Under the pieces are notes generated by a model. It was not told the DNA's origin. It saw only the letters and a list, made by a program, of their open reading frames with translations, and made no database searches. Positions 52,301-63,970 of a stretch of DNA of 64,000 nucleotides are shown piece by piece. The translations under genes and the position numbers were made by a program. Numbering within the stretch: the first letter of the stretch is position 1; each line of letters begins with the position of its first letter. This stretch comes from Sipunculus nudus (lineage: Eukaryota; Annelida; Sipuncula; Golfingiida; Sipunculidae), in contig CM049320.1 in assembly GCA_026874595.1 (NCBI GenBank), forward strand, positions 2,835,001 through 2,899,000, read 5' to 3'.

Positions 52301-55300
52301 CATAAGGGGTCAGCCAGACTTCTAGTTAGTATTGTAATGGGTGAGGAGTCAAGCAGACCTCTGGGTTGTATTTTCATCATAAGGGGTCAGCCAGACTTCT
52401 AGTTAGTATTGTAATGGTTGAGGAGCCAAGCAGACCTCTGGGTTGTATTTTCATCATAAGGGGTCAGCCAGACTTCTAGTTAGTATTGTAATGGGTGAGG
52501 AGTCAAGCAGACCTCTGGGTTGTATTTTCATCATAAGGGGTTAGCCAGGCTTCTAGTAAGTATTGTAATGGGTGAGGATTCAAGCAGACCTCTGGGTTGT
52601 ATTTTCATCATAAGGGGTCAGCCAGACTTCTAGTAAGTATTGTAATGGATGAGGAGTCAAGCAGACCTCTGGGTTGTATTTTCATCATAAGGGGTCAGCC
52701 AGACTTCTAGTTAGTATTGTAATGGGTGAGGAGTCAAGCAGACCTCTGGGTTGTATTTTCATCATATGGGGTCAGCCAGACTTCTAGCTAGTATTGTAAT
52801 GGGTGAGGAGTCAAGCAGACCTCTGGGTTGTATTTTTTATCATAAGAGGTCAGCCAGTCTTCTAGTTAGTATTGTAATGGGTGAGGAGTCAAGCAGACAT
52901 CTGGGTTGTATTTTCATCAAAAGGGATCAGCCAGACTTCTAGTTAGTATTGTAATGGGTGAGGAGCCAAGCAGACCTCTGTGTTGTATTTTCATCATAAG
53001 CGGTCAGCCAGACTTCTAGTTAGTATTGTAATGGGTGAGGAGTCAAGCAGTCCCCTGGGGTGTATTTTCATCATAAGGGGTCAGCCTGACTTCTAGTAAG
53101 TATTGTAATCTGTGAGGAGTGAAGCAGACCTCTGGGGTGTATTTTCATCATAAGGGGTCAGCCAGACTTCTAGTTAGTATTGTAATGGGTGAGGAGTCAA
53201 GCAGACATCTGGGTTGTATTTTCATCAAAAGGGATCAGCCAGACTTCTAGTAAGTATTGTAATGGGTGAGGAGCCAAGCAGACATCTGGGTTGTATTTTC
53301 ATCAAAAGGGATCAGCCAGACATCTAGTTAGTATTGTAATGGGTGATGAGCCAAGCAGACCTCTTGGTTGTATTCTTATCAAAAGGGATCAGCCAGACTT
53401 CTAGTTAGTATTGCAATGGATAAGGAGTCAAGCAGACCTCTGGGTTGTATTTTCATCATAAGGGGTCAGCCAGACTTCTAGTTAGTATTGTAATGGGTGA
53501 GGAGTCAAGCAGAACTCTGGGTTGTTTTTTCATCATAAGTGGTCAGCCAGACTTCTAGTTAGTATTGTAATGGGTGAGGAGTCAAGCAGACCTCTGGGTT
53601 GTATTTTCATCATAAGAGGTCAGCCAGAATTCTAGTAAGTATTGTAATGGGTGAGGAGTCAAGCAGACCTCTTGGTTGTATTCTTATCAAAAGGGATCAG
53701 CCAGACTTCTAGTTAGTATTGTAATGGATAAGGAGTCAAGCAGACCTCTGGGTTGTATTTTGATCAAAAGGGATCAGCCAGACATCTAGTTAGTATTGTA
53801 ATGGGTGATGAGGCAAGCAGACCTCTGGGTTGTATTTTCATCATAAGGGGTCAGCCAGACTTCTAGTTAGTATTGTAATGGGTGAGGAGTCAAGCAGACC
53901 TCTGGGTTGTATTATCATCATAAGGGGTCAGCCAGACTTCCAGTTAGTGTTGTAATGGGTGAGGAGCCAAGCAGACCTCTGGGTTGTATTTTTATCGTAA
54001 GGGGTCAGCCAGACTTCTAGTTAGTATTGTAATGGGTGAGGAGTCAAGCAGACCTCTGGGTTGTATTTTCATCATAAGAGGTCAGCCAGACTTCTAGTTA
54101 GTATTGTAATGGGTGAAGAGTCAAGCAGACATCTGGGTTGTATTTTCATCAAAAGGGATCAGCCAGACTTCTAGTTAGTATTGTAATGGGTGAGGAGCCA
54201 AGAAGACCTCTGGGTTGTATTTTCATCAAAAGGGATCAGCCAGACTTCTAGTTAGTATTGTAATGGGTGAGGAGCCGAGCAGACCTCTGGGTTGTATTTT
54301 CATCAAAAGGGATTAGCCAGACTTCTAGTTAGTATTGTAATGGGTGAGGAGCCAAGCAGACATCTGGGTTGTATTTTGATCAAAAGGGATCAGCCAGACA
54401 TCTAGTTAGTATTGTAATGGGTGATGAGGCAAGCAGACCTCTGGGTTGTATTTTCATCAAAAGGGATCAGCCAGACTTCTAGTTAAGATTGTAATGGATG
54501 AGGAGTCAAGCAGACCTCTGGGTTGTATTTTCATCATAAGGGGTAAGACAGACTTCTAGTTAGTATTGTAATGGGTGAGGAGTCAAGCAGACCTCTGGGT
54601 TGTATTTTCATCATAAGTGGTCCGCCAGACTTCTAGTTAGTATTGTAATGGGTGAGGAGTCAAGCAGACCTCTGGGTTGTATTTTCATCATAAGAGGACA
54701 GCCAGACTTCTAGTAAGTATTGTAATGGGTGAGGAGTCAAACAGACCTCTGGGTTATATTTTCATCATAAGAGGTCAGCCAGACTTCTAGTTAGTATTGT
54801 AATGGGTGAGGAGTCAAGCAGAGCTCTGGGTTGTATTTTTATCGTAAGGGGTCAGCCAGACTTCTAGTTAGAATTGTAATGGGTGAGGAGTCAAGCAGAG
54901 CTCTGGGTTGTATTTTTATCATAAGGGGTCAGCCAGACTTCTAGTTAGTATTGTAACGGGAGAGGAATCAAGCAGACCTCTGGGTTGTATTTTCATCATA
55001 AGGGGTCATCCAGACTTCTAGTTAGTATTGTAATTAATAAGGAGTCAAGCAGACCTCTGGGTTGTATTTTCATCATAATGGGTCAGCCAGACTTCTAGTT
55101 AGTATTGTAATGGGTGAGGAGTCAAGCAGACCTCTGGGTTGTATTTTCATCATAATGGGTCAGCCAGACTTCTAGTTAGTATTGTAATGGTTGAGGAGCC
55201 AAGCAGACCTCTGGGTTGTATTTTCATCATAAGGGGTCAGCCAGACTTCTAGTTAGTATTGTAATGGGTGAGGAGTCAAGCAGACCTCTGGGTTGTATTT

Positions 55301-58300
55301 TCATCATAAGGGGTTAGCCAGGCTTCTAGTAAGTATTGTAATGGGTGAGGATTCAAGCAGACCTCTGGCTTGTATTTTCATCATAAGGGGTCAGCCAGAC
55401 TTCTAGTAAGTATTGTAATGGATGAGGAGTCAAGCAGACCTCTGGGTTGTATTTTCATCATAAGGGGTCAGCCAGACTTCTAGTTAGTATTGTAATGGGT
55501 GAGGAGTCAAGTAGACCTCTGGGTTGTATTTTCATCATATGGGGTCAGCCAGACTTCTAGTTAGTATTGTAATGGGTGAGGAGTCAAGCAGACCTCTGGG
55601 TTGTATTTTTTATCATAAGAGGTCAGCCAGTCTTCTAGTTAGTATTGTAATGGGTGAGGAGTCAAGCAGACATCTGGGTTGTATTTTCATCAAAAGGGAT
55701 CAGCCAGACTTCTAGTTAGTATTGTAATGGGTGAGGAGCCAAGCAGACCTCTGTGTTGTATTTTCATCATAAGCGGTCAGCCAGACTTCTAGTTAGTATT
55801 GTAATGGGTGAGGAGTCAAGCAGTCCCCTGGGGTGTATTTTCATCATAAGGGGTCAGCCTGACTTCTAGTAAGTATTGTAATCTGTGAGGAGTGAAGCAG
55901 ACCTCTGGGGTGTATTTTCATCATAAGGGGTCAGCCAGACTTCTAGTTAGTATTGTAATGGGTGAGGAGTCAAGCAGACCTCTGGGTTGTATTTTCATCA
56001 TAAGGGGTCAGCCAGACTTCTAGTTAGTATTGTTATAGGTGAGGAGTCAAGCAGACCTCTGGGTTGTATTTTCATCATAAGGGGTCAGCCAGACTTCTAG
56101 TTAGTATTGTAATGGGTGAGGAGCCAAGCAGACCTCAGGGTTGTATTTTCATCATAAGGGGTCAGCCAGACTTCTAGTTAGTATTGTAATGGGTGAGGAG
56201 TCAAGCAGACCTCTGGGTTGTATTTCCATCATAAGGGGTCAGCCAGACTTCTAGTTAGTATTGTTATAGGTGAGGAGTCAAGCAGACCTCTGGGTTGTAT
56301 TTTCATCATAAGGGGTCAGCCAGACTTCTAGTTAGTATTGTAATGGGTGAGGAGCCAAGCAGACCTCAGGGTTGTATTTTCATCATAAGGGGTCAGCCAG
56401 ACTTCTAGTTAGTATTGTAATGGGTGAGGAGTCAAGCAGACCTCTGGGTTGTATTTTCATCATAAGGGGTCAGCCAGGCTTCTAGTTAGTATTGTAATGG
56501 GTGAGGATTCAAGTAGACCTCTGGGTTGTATTTTCATCATAAGGGGTCAGCCAGACTTCTAGTAAGTATTGTAATGGGTGAGGAGTCAAGCAGACCTCTG
56601 GGTTGTATTTTCATCATAAGGGGTCAGCCAGACTTCTAGTTAGTATTGTAATGGGTGAGGAGTCAAGCAGACCTCTGGGTTGTATTACATCATAAGGGGT
56701 CAGCCAGACTTCTAGTTAGTATTGTAATGGGTGAGGAGTCAAGCAGACCTCTGGGTTGTATTTTCATCATAAGAGGTCATCCAGTCTTCTAGTTAGTATT
56801 GTAATGGGTGAGGAGTCAAGCAGACATCTGGGTTGTATTTTCATCAAAAGGGATCAGCCAGACTTCTAGTTAGTATTGTAATGGGTGAGGAGCCAAGCAG
56901 ACCTCTTGGTTGTATTCTTATCAAAAGGGATCAGCCAGACTTCTAGTTAGTATTGTAATGGATAAGGAGTCAAGCAGACCTCTGGGTTGTATTTTCATCA
57001 TAAGGGGTCAGCCAGACTTCTAGTTAGTATTGTAATGGGTGATGAGCCAAGCAGACCTCTTGGTTGTATTCTTATCAAAAGGGATCAGCCAGACTTCTAG
57101 TTAGTATTGTAATGGATAAGGAGTCAAGCAGACCTCTGGGTTGTATTTTCATCATAAGGGGTCAGCCAGACTTCTAGTTAGTATTGTAATGGGTGAGGAG
57201 TCAAGCAGAACTCTGGGTTGTTTTTTCATCATAAGTGGTCAGCCAGACTTCTAGTTAGTATTGTAATGGGTGAGGAGTCAAGCAGACCTCTGGGTTTTAT
57301 TTTCATTATAAGAGGTCAGCCAGAATTCTAGTAAGTATTGTAATGGGTGAGGAGTCAAGCAGACTTCTGGGTTGTATTTTCATCATAAGGGGTCAGCCAG
57401 ACATCTAGTTAGTATTGTAATGGGTGAGGAGTCAAGCAGACCTCTTGGTTGTATTCTTATCAAAAGGGATCAGCCAGACTTCTAGTTAGTATTGTCATGG
57501 ATAAGGAGTCAAGCAGACCTCTGGGTTGTATTTTGATCAAAAGGGATCAGCCAGACATCTAGTTAGTATTGTAATGGGTGATGAGGCAAGCAGACCTCTG
57601 GGTTGTATTTTCATCATAAGGGGTCAGCCAGACTTCTAGTTAGTATTGTAACGGGTGAGGAGTCAAGCAGACCTCTGGGTTGTATTATCATCATAAGGGG
57701 TCAGCCAGACTTCCAGTTAGTGTTGTAATGGGTGAGGAGCCAAGCAGACCTCTGGGTTGTATTTTTATCGTAAGGGGTCAGCCAGACTTCTAGTTAGTAT
57801 TGTAATGGGTGAGGAGTCAAGCAGACCTCTGGGTTGTATTTTCATCATAAGAGGTCAGCCAGACTTCTAGTTAGTATTGTAATGGGTGAAGAGTCAAGCA
57901 GACATCTGGGTTGTATTTTCATCAAAAGGGATCAGCCAGACTTCTAGTTAGTATTGTAATGGGTGAGGAGCCAAGAAGACCTCTGGGTTGTATTTTCATC
58001 AAAAGGGATCAGCCAGACTTCTAGTTAGTATTGTAATGGGTGAGGAGCCGAGCAGACCTCTGGGTTGTATTTTCATCAAAAGGGATCAGCCAGACTTCTA
58101 GTTAGTATTGTAATGGGTGAGGAGCCAAGCAGACATCTGGGTTGTATTTTGATCAAAAGGGATCAGCCAGACATCTAGTTAGTATTGTAATGGGTGATGA
58201 GGCAAGCAGACCTCTGGGTTGTATTTTCCTCAAAAGGGATCAGCCAGACTTCTAGTTAAGATTGTAATGGATGAGGAGTCAAGCAGACCTCTGGGTTGTA

Positions 58301-59943
58301 TTTTCATCATAAGGGGTAAGACAGACTTCTAGTTAGTATTGTAATGGGTGAGGAGTCAAGCAGACCTCTGGGTTGTATTTTCATCATAAGTGGTCCGCCA
58401 GACTTCTACTTAGTATTGTAATGGGTGAGGAGTCAAGCAGACCTCTGGGTTGTATTTTCATCATAGGAGGACAGCCAGACTTCTAGTAAGTATTGTAATG
58501 GGTGAGGAGTCAAACAGACCTCTGGGTTATATTTTCATCATAAGAGGTCAGCCAGACTTCTAGTTAGTATTGTAATGGGTGAGGAGTCAAGCAGACCTCT
58601 GGGTTGTATTTTTATCGTAAGGGGTCAGCCAGACTTCTAGTTAGAATTGTAATGGGTGAGGAGTCAAGCAGAGCTCTGGGTTGTATTTTTATCATAAGGG
58701 GTCAGCCAGACTTCTAGTTAGTATTGTAACGGGAGAGGAATCAAGCAGACCTCTGGGTTGTATTTTCATCATAAGGGGTCATCCAGACTTCTAGTTAGTA
58801 TTGTAATTAATAAGGAGTCAAGCAGACCTCTGGGTTGTATTTTCATCATAATGGGTCAGCCAGACTTCTAGTTAGTATTGTAATGGGTGAGGAGTCAAGC
58901 AGACCTCTGGGTTGTATTTTCATCATAATGGGTCAGCCAGACTTCTAGTTAGTATTGTAATGGGTGAGGAGTCAAGCAATCCTCTGGCTTGTATTTTCAT
59001 CATAAGGGGTCAGCCTGACTTCTAGTAAGTATTGTAATCTGTGAGGAGTCAAGCAGACCTCTGGGGTTTATTTTCATCATAAGGGGTCAGCCAGACTTCT
59101 AGTTAGTATTGTAATGGGTGAGGAGTCAAGCAGACCTCTGGGTTGTATTTTCATCATAAGGGGTCAGCCAGACTTCTAGTTAGTATTGTAATGGTTGAGG
59201 AGCCAAGCAGACCTCTGGGTTGTATTTTCATCATAAGGGGTCAGCCAGACTTCTAGTTAGTATTGTAATGGGTGAGGAGTCAAGCAGACCTCTGGGTTGT
59301 ATTTTCATCATAAGGGGTTAGCCAGGCTTCTAGTAAGTATTGTAATGGGTGAGGATTCAAGCAGACCTCTGGGTTGTATTTTCATCATAAGGGGTCAGCC
59401 AGACTTCTAGTAAGTATTGTAATGGATGAGGAGTCAAGCAGACCTCTGGGTTGTATTTTCATCATAAGGGGTCAGCCAGACTTCTAGTTAGTATTGTAAT
59501 GGGTGAGGAGTCAAGCAGACCTCTGGGTTGTATTTTCATCATATGGGGTCAGCCAGACTTCTAGCTAGTATTGTAATGGGTGAGGAGTCAAGCAGACCTC
59601 TGGGTTGTATTTTTTATCATAAGAGGTCAGCCAGTCTTCTAGTTAGTATTGTAATGGGTGAGGAGTCAAGCAGACATCTGGGTTGTATTTTCATCAAAAG
59701 GGATCAGCCAGACTTCTAGTTAGTATTGTAATGGGTGAGGAGCCAAGCAGACCTCTGTGTTGTATTTTCATCATAAGCGGTCAGCCAGACTTCTAGTTAG
59801 TATTGTAATGGGTGAGGAGTCAAGCAGTCCCCTGGGGTGTATTTTCATCATAAGGGGTCAGCCTGACTTCTAGTAAGTATTGTAATCTGTGAGGAGTGAA
59901 GCAGACCTCTGGGGTGTATTTTCATCATAAGGGGTCAGCCAGA
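46390..59943 (+). repeat. 6777-bp HOR (88-mer), near-identical tandem duplication
   Basis: Unit 1 is about 46390-53166 and unit 2 about 53167-59943. The switch lies within about 40 bp of shared sequence at 53167-53206. Private variants recur at exactly +6777 bp: TATTTCCATC near 49445 and 56222, TACATC at 49909 and 56686, GGGTTATATT at 47974/54751 and 51747/58524, CATAGGAGG near 51686 and 58463, and CTAGCTAG near 52786 and 59563. I found no difference at any private site I compared. Each unit also has internal 49- to 52-mer similarity (47974 to 51747 is 3773 bp; 48747 to 52751 is 4004 bp). Confidence 0.9.
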
Positions 59944-61199
59944 CTTCTAGTTAGTATTGTAATGGGTGAGGAGTCAAGCAGACCTCTGGGTTGTATTTTC
60001 ATCATAAGGGGTCAGCCAGACTTCTAGTTAGTATTGTTATAGGTGAGGAGTCAAGCAGACCTCTGGGTTGTATTTTCATCATAAGGGGTCAGCCAGACTT
60101 CTAGTTAGTATTGTAATGGGTGAGGAGCCAAGCAGACCTCAGGGTTGTATTTTCATCATAAGGGGTCAGCCAGACTTCTAGTTAGTATTGTAATGGGTGA
60201 GGAGTCAAGCAGACCTCTGGGTTGTATTTTCATCATAAGGGGTCAGCCAGGCTTCTAGTTAGTATTGTAATGGGTGAGGATTCAAGTAGACCTCTGGGTT
60301 GTATTTTCATCATAAGGGGTCAGCCAGACTTCTAGTAAGTATTGTAATGGGTGAGGAATCAAGCAGACCTCTGGGTTGTATTTTTTATCATAAGAGGTCA
60401 GCCAGTCTTCTAGTTAGTATTGTAATGGGTGAGGAGTCAAGCAGACATCTGGGTTGTATTTTCATCATAAGGGGTCAGCCAGGCTTCTAGTTAGTATTGT
60501 AATGGGTGAGGATTCAAGTAGACCTCTGGGTTGTATTTTCATCATAAGGGGTCAGCCAGACTTCTTGTAAGTATTGTAATGGGTGAGGAGTCAAGCAGAC
60601 CTCTGGGTTGTATTTTCATCATAAGGGGTCAGCCAGACTTCTAGTTAGTATTGTAATGGGTGAGGAGTCAAGCAGACCTCTGGGTTGTATTACATCATAA
60701 GGGGTCAGCCAGACTTCTAGTTAGTATTGTAATGGGTGAGGAGTCAAGCAGACCTCTGGGTTGTATTTTCATCATAAGAGGTCAGCCAGTCTTCTAGTTA
60801 GTATTGTAATGGGTGAGGAGTCAAGCAGACATCTGGGTTGTATTTTCATCAAAAGGGATCAGCCAGACTTCTAGTTAGTATTGTAATGGGTGAGGAGCCA
60901 AGCAGACATCTGGGTTGTATTTTCATCAAAAGGGATCAGCCAGACATCTAGTTAGTATTGTAATGGGTGATGAGCCAAGCAGACCTCTTGGTTGTATTCT
61001 TATCAAAAGGGATCAGCCAGACTTCTAGTTAGTATTGTAATGGATAAGGAGTCAAGCAGACCTCTGGGTTGTATTTTCATCATAAGGGGTCAGCCAGACT
61101 TCTAGTTAGTATTGTAATGGGTGAGGAGTCAAGCAGAACTCTGGGTTGTTTTTTCATCATAAGTGGTCAGCCAGACTTCTAGTTAGTATTGTAATGGGT

Positions 61200-63970
61200 G
61201 AGGAGTCAAGCAGACCTCTGGGTTGTATTTTCATCATAAGAGGTCAGCCAGACTTCTAGTTAGTATTGTAATGGGTGAAGAGTCAAGCAGACATCTGGGT
61301 TGTATTTTCATCAAAAGGGATCAGCCAGACTTCTAGTTAGTATTGTAATGGGTGAGGAGCCAAGAAGACCTCTGGGTTGTATTTTCATCAAAAGGGATCA
61401 GCCAGACTTCTAGTTAGTATTGTAATGGGTGAGGAGCCGAGCAGACCTCTGGGTTGTATTTTCATCAAAAGGGATCAGCCAGACTTCTAGTTAGTACTGT
61501 AATGGGTGAGGAGCCAAGCAGACATCTGGGTTGTATTTTGATCAAAAGGGATCAGCCAGACATCTAGTTAGTATTGTAATGGGTGATGAGGCAAGCAGAC
61601 CTCTGGGTTGTATTTTCATCAAAAGGGATCAGCCAGACTTCTAGTTAAGATTGTAATGGATGAGGAGTCAAGCAGACCTCTGGGTTGTATTTTCATCATA
61701 AGGGGTAAGACAGACTTCTAGTTAGTATTGTAATGGGTGAGGAGTCAAGCAGACCTCTGGGTTGTATTTTCATCATAAGTGGTCCGCCAGACTTCTAGTT
61801 AGTATTGTAATGGGTGAGGAGTCAAGCAGACCTCTGGGTTGTATTTTCATCATAAGAGGACAGCCAGACTTCTAGTAAGTATTGTAATGGGTGAGGAGTC
61901 AAACAGACCTCTGGGTTATATTTTCATCATAAGAGGTCAGCCAGACTTCTAGTTAGTATTGTAATGGGTGAGGAGTCAAGCAGACCTCTGGGTTGTATTT
62001 TTATCGTAAGGGGTCAGCCAGACTTCTAGTTAGAATTGTAATGGGTGAGGAGTCAAGCAGAGCTCTGGGTTGTATTTTTATCATAAGGGGTCAGCCAGAC
62101 TTCTAGTTAGTATTGTAACGGGAGAGGAATCAAGCAGACCTCTGGGTTGTATTTTCATCATAAGGGGTCATCCAGACTTCTAGTTAGTATTGTAATTAAT
62201 AAGGAGTCAAGCAGACCTCTGGGTTGTATTTTCATCATAATGGGTCAGCCAGACTTCTAGTTAGTATTGTAATGGGTGAGGAGTCAAGCAGACCTCTGGG
62301 TTGTATTTTCATCATAATGGGTCAGCCAGACTTCTAGTTAGTATTGTAATGGTTGAGGAGCCAAGCAGACCTCTGGGTTGTATTTTCATCATAAGGGGTC
62401 AGCCAGACTTCTAGTTAGTATTGTAATGGGTGAGGAGTCAAGCAGACCTCTGGGTTGTATTTTCATCATAAGGGGTTAGCCAGGCTTCTAGTAAGTATTG
62501 TAATGGGTGAGGATTCAAGCAGACCTCTGGCTTGTATTTTCATCATAAGGGGTCAGCCAGACTTCTAGTAAGTATTGTAATGGATGAGGAGTCAAGCAGA
62601 CCTCTGGGTTGTATTTTCATCATAAGGGGTCAGCCAGACTTCTAGTTAGTATTGTAATGGGTGAGGAGTCAAGTAGACCTCTGGGTTGTATTTTCATCAT
62701 ATGGGGTCAGCCAGACTTCTAGTTAGTATTGTAATGGGTGAGGAGTCAAGCAGACCTCTGGGTTGTATTTTTTATCATAAGAGGTCAGCCAGTCTTCTAG
62801 TTAGTATTGTAATGGGTGAGGAGTCAAGCAGACATCTGGGTTGTATTTTCATCAAAAGGGATCAGCCAGACTTCTAGTTAGTATTGTAATGGGTGAGGAG
62901 CCAAGCAGACCTCTGTGTTGTATTTTCATCATAAGCGGTCAGCCAGACTTCTAGTTAGTATTGTAATGGGTGAGGAGTCAAGCAGTCCCCTGGGGTGTAT
63001 TTTCATCATAAGGGGTCAGCCTGACTTCTAGTAAGTATTGTAATCTGTGAGGAGTGAAGCAGACCTCTGGGGTGTATTTTCATCATAAGGGGTCAGCCAG
63101 ACTTCTAGTTAGTATTGTAATGGGTGAGGAGTCAAGCAGACCTCTGGGTTGTATTTTCATCATAAGGGGTCAGCCAGACTTCTAGTTAGTATTGTTATAG
63201 GTGAGGAGTCAAGCAGACCTCTGGGTTGTATTTTCATCATAAGGGGTCAGCCAGACTTCTAGTTAGTATTGTAATGGGTGAGGAGCCAAGCAGACCTCAG
63301 GGTTGTATTTTCATCATAAGGGGTCAGCCAGACTTCTAGTTAGTATTGTAATGGGTGAGGAGTCAAGCAGACCTCTGGGTTGTATTTTCATCATAAGGGG
63401 TCAGCCAGACTTCTAGTTAGTATTGTTATAGGTGAGGAGTCAAGCAGACCTCTGGGTTGTATTTTCATCATAAGGGGTCAGCCAGACTTCTAGTTAGTAT
63501 TGTAATGGGTGAGGAGCCAAGCAGACCTCAGGGTTCTATTTTCATCATAAGGGGTCAGCCAGACTTCTAGTTAGTATTGTAATGGGTGAGGAGTCAAGCA
63601 GACCTCTGGGTTGTATTTTCATCATAAGGGGTCAGCCAGGCTTCTAGTTAGTATTGTAATGGGTGAGGATTCAAGTAGACCTCTGGGTTGTATTTTCATC
63701 ATAAGGGGTCAGCCAGACTTCTAGTAAGTATTGTAATGGGTGAGGAGTCAAGCAGACCTCTGGGTTGTATTTTCATCATAAGGGGTCAGCCAGACTTCTA
63801 GTTAGTATTGTAATGGGTGAGGAGTCAAGCAGACCTCTGGGTTGTATTACATCATAAGGGGTCAGCCAGACTTCTAGTTAGTATTGTAATGGGTGAGGAG
63901 TCAAGCAGACCTCTGGGTTGTATTTTCATCATAAGAGGTCATCCAGTCTTCTAGTTAGTATTGTAATGGG
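61200..63970 (+). repeat. Third, rearranged copy of the 54.0-56.8 kb segment (offset 7162 bp)
   Basis: GGGTTATATT at 54751 and TACATC at 56686 correspond to 61913 and 63848, offset 7162 bp (6777 + 385, i.e. five monomers more). Left of 61.2 kb the offset is 7624 bp (TGAGCC at 53347 and 60971), so six monomers are lost at that point. Correspondence breaks again near 63.97 kb by one monomer. The TATTTCCATC variant of the source near 56222 is TATTTTCATC here. Confidence 0.75.

Noticed and set aside
17701-62877. Family of ~24 similar 63-67-aa ORFs as a tandem gene family
   Set aside because: They lie wholly inside the satellite, start at TTG where checked, exist mainly because +1-bp monomers restore phase, and end at ordinary stops in the next monomer. 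No coding evidence.
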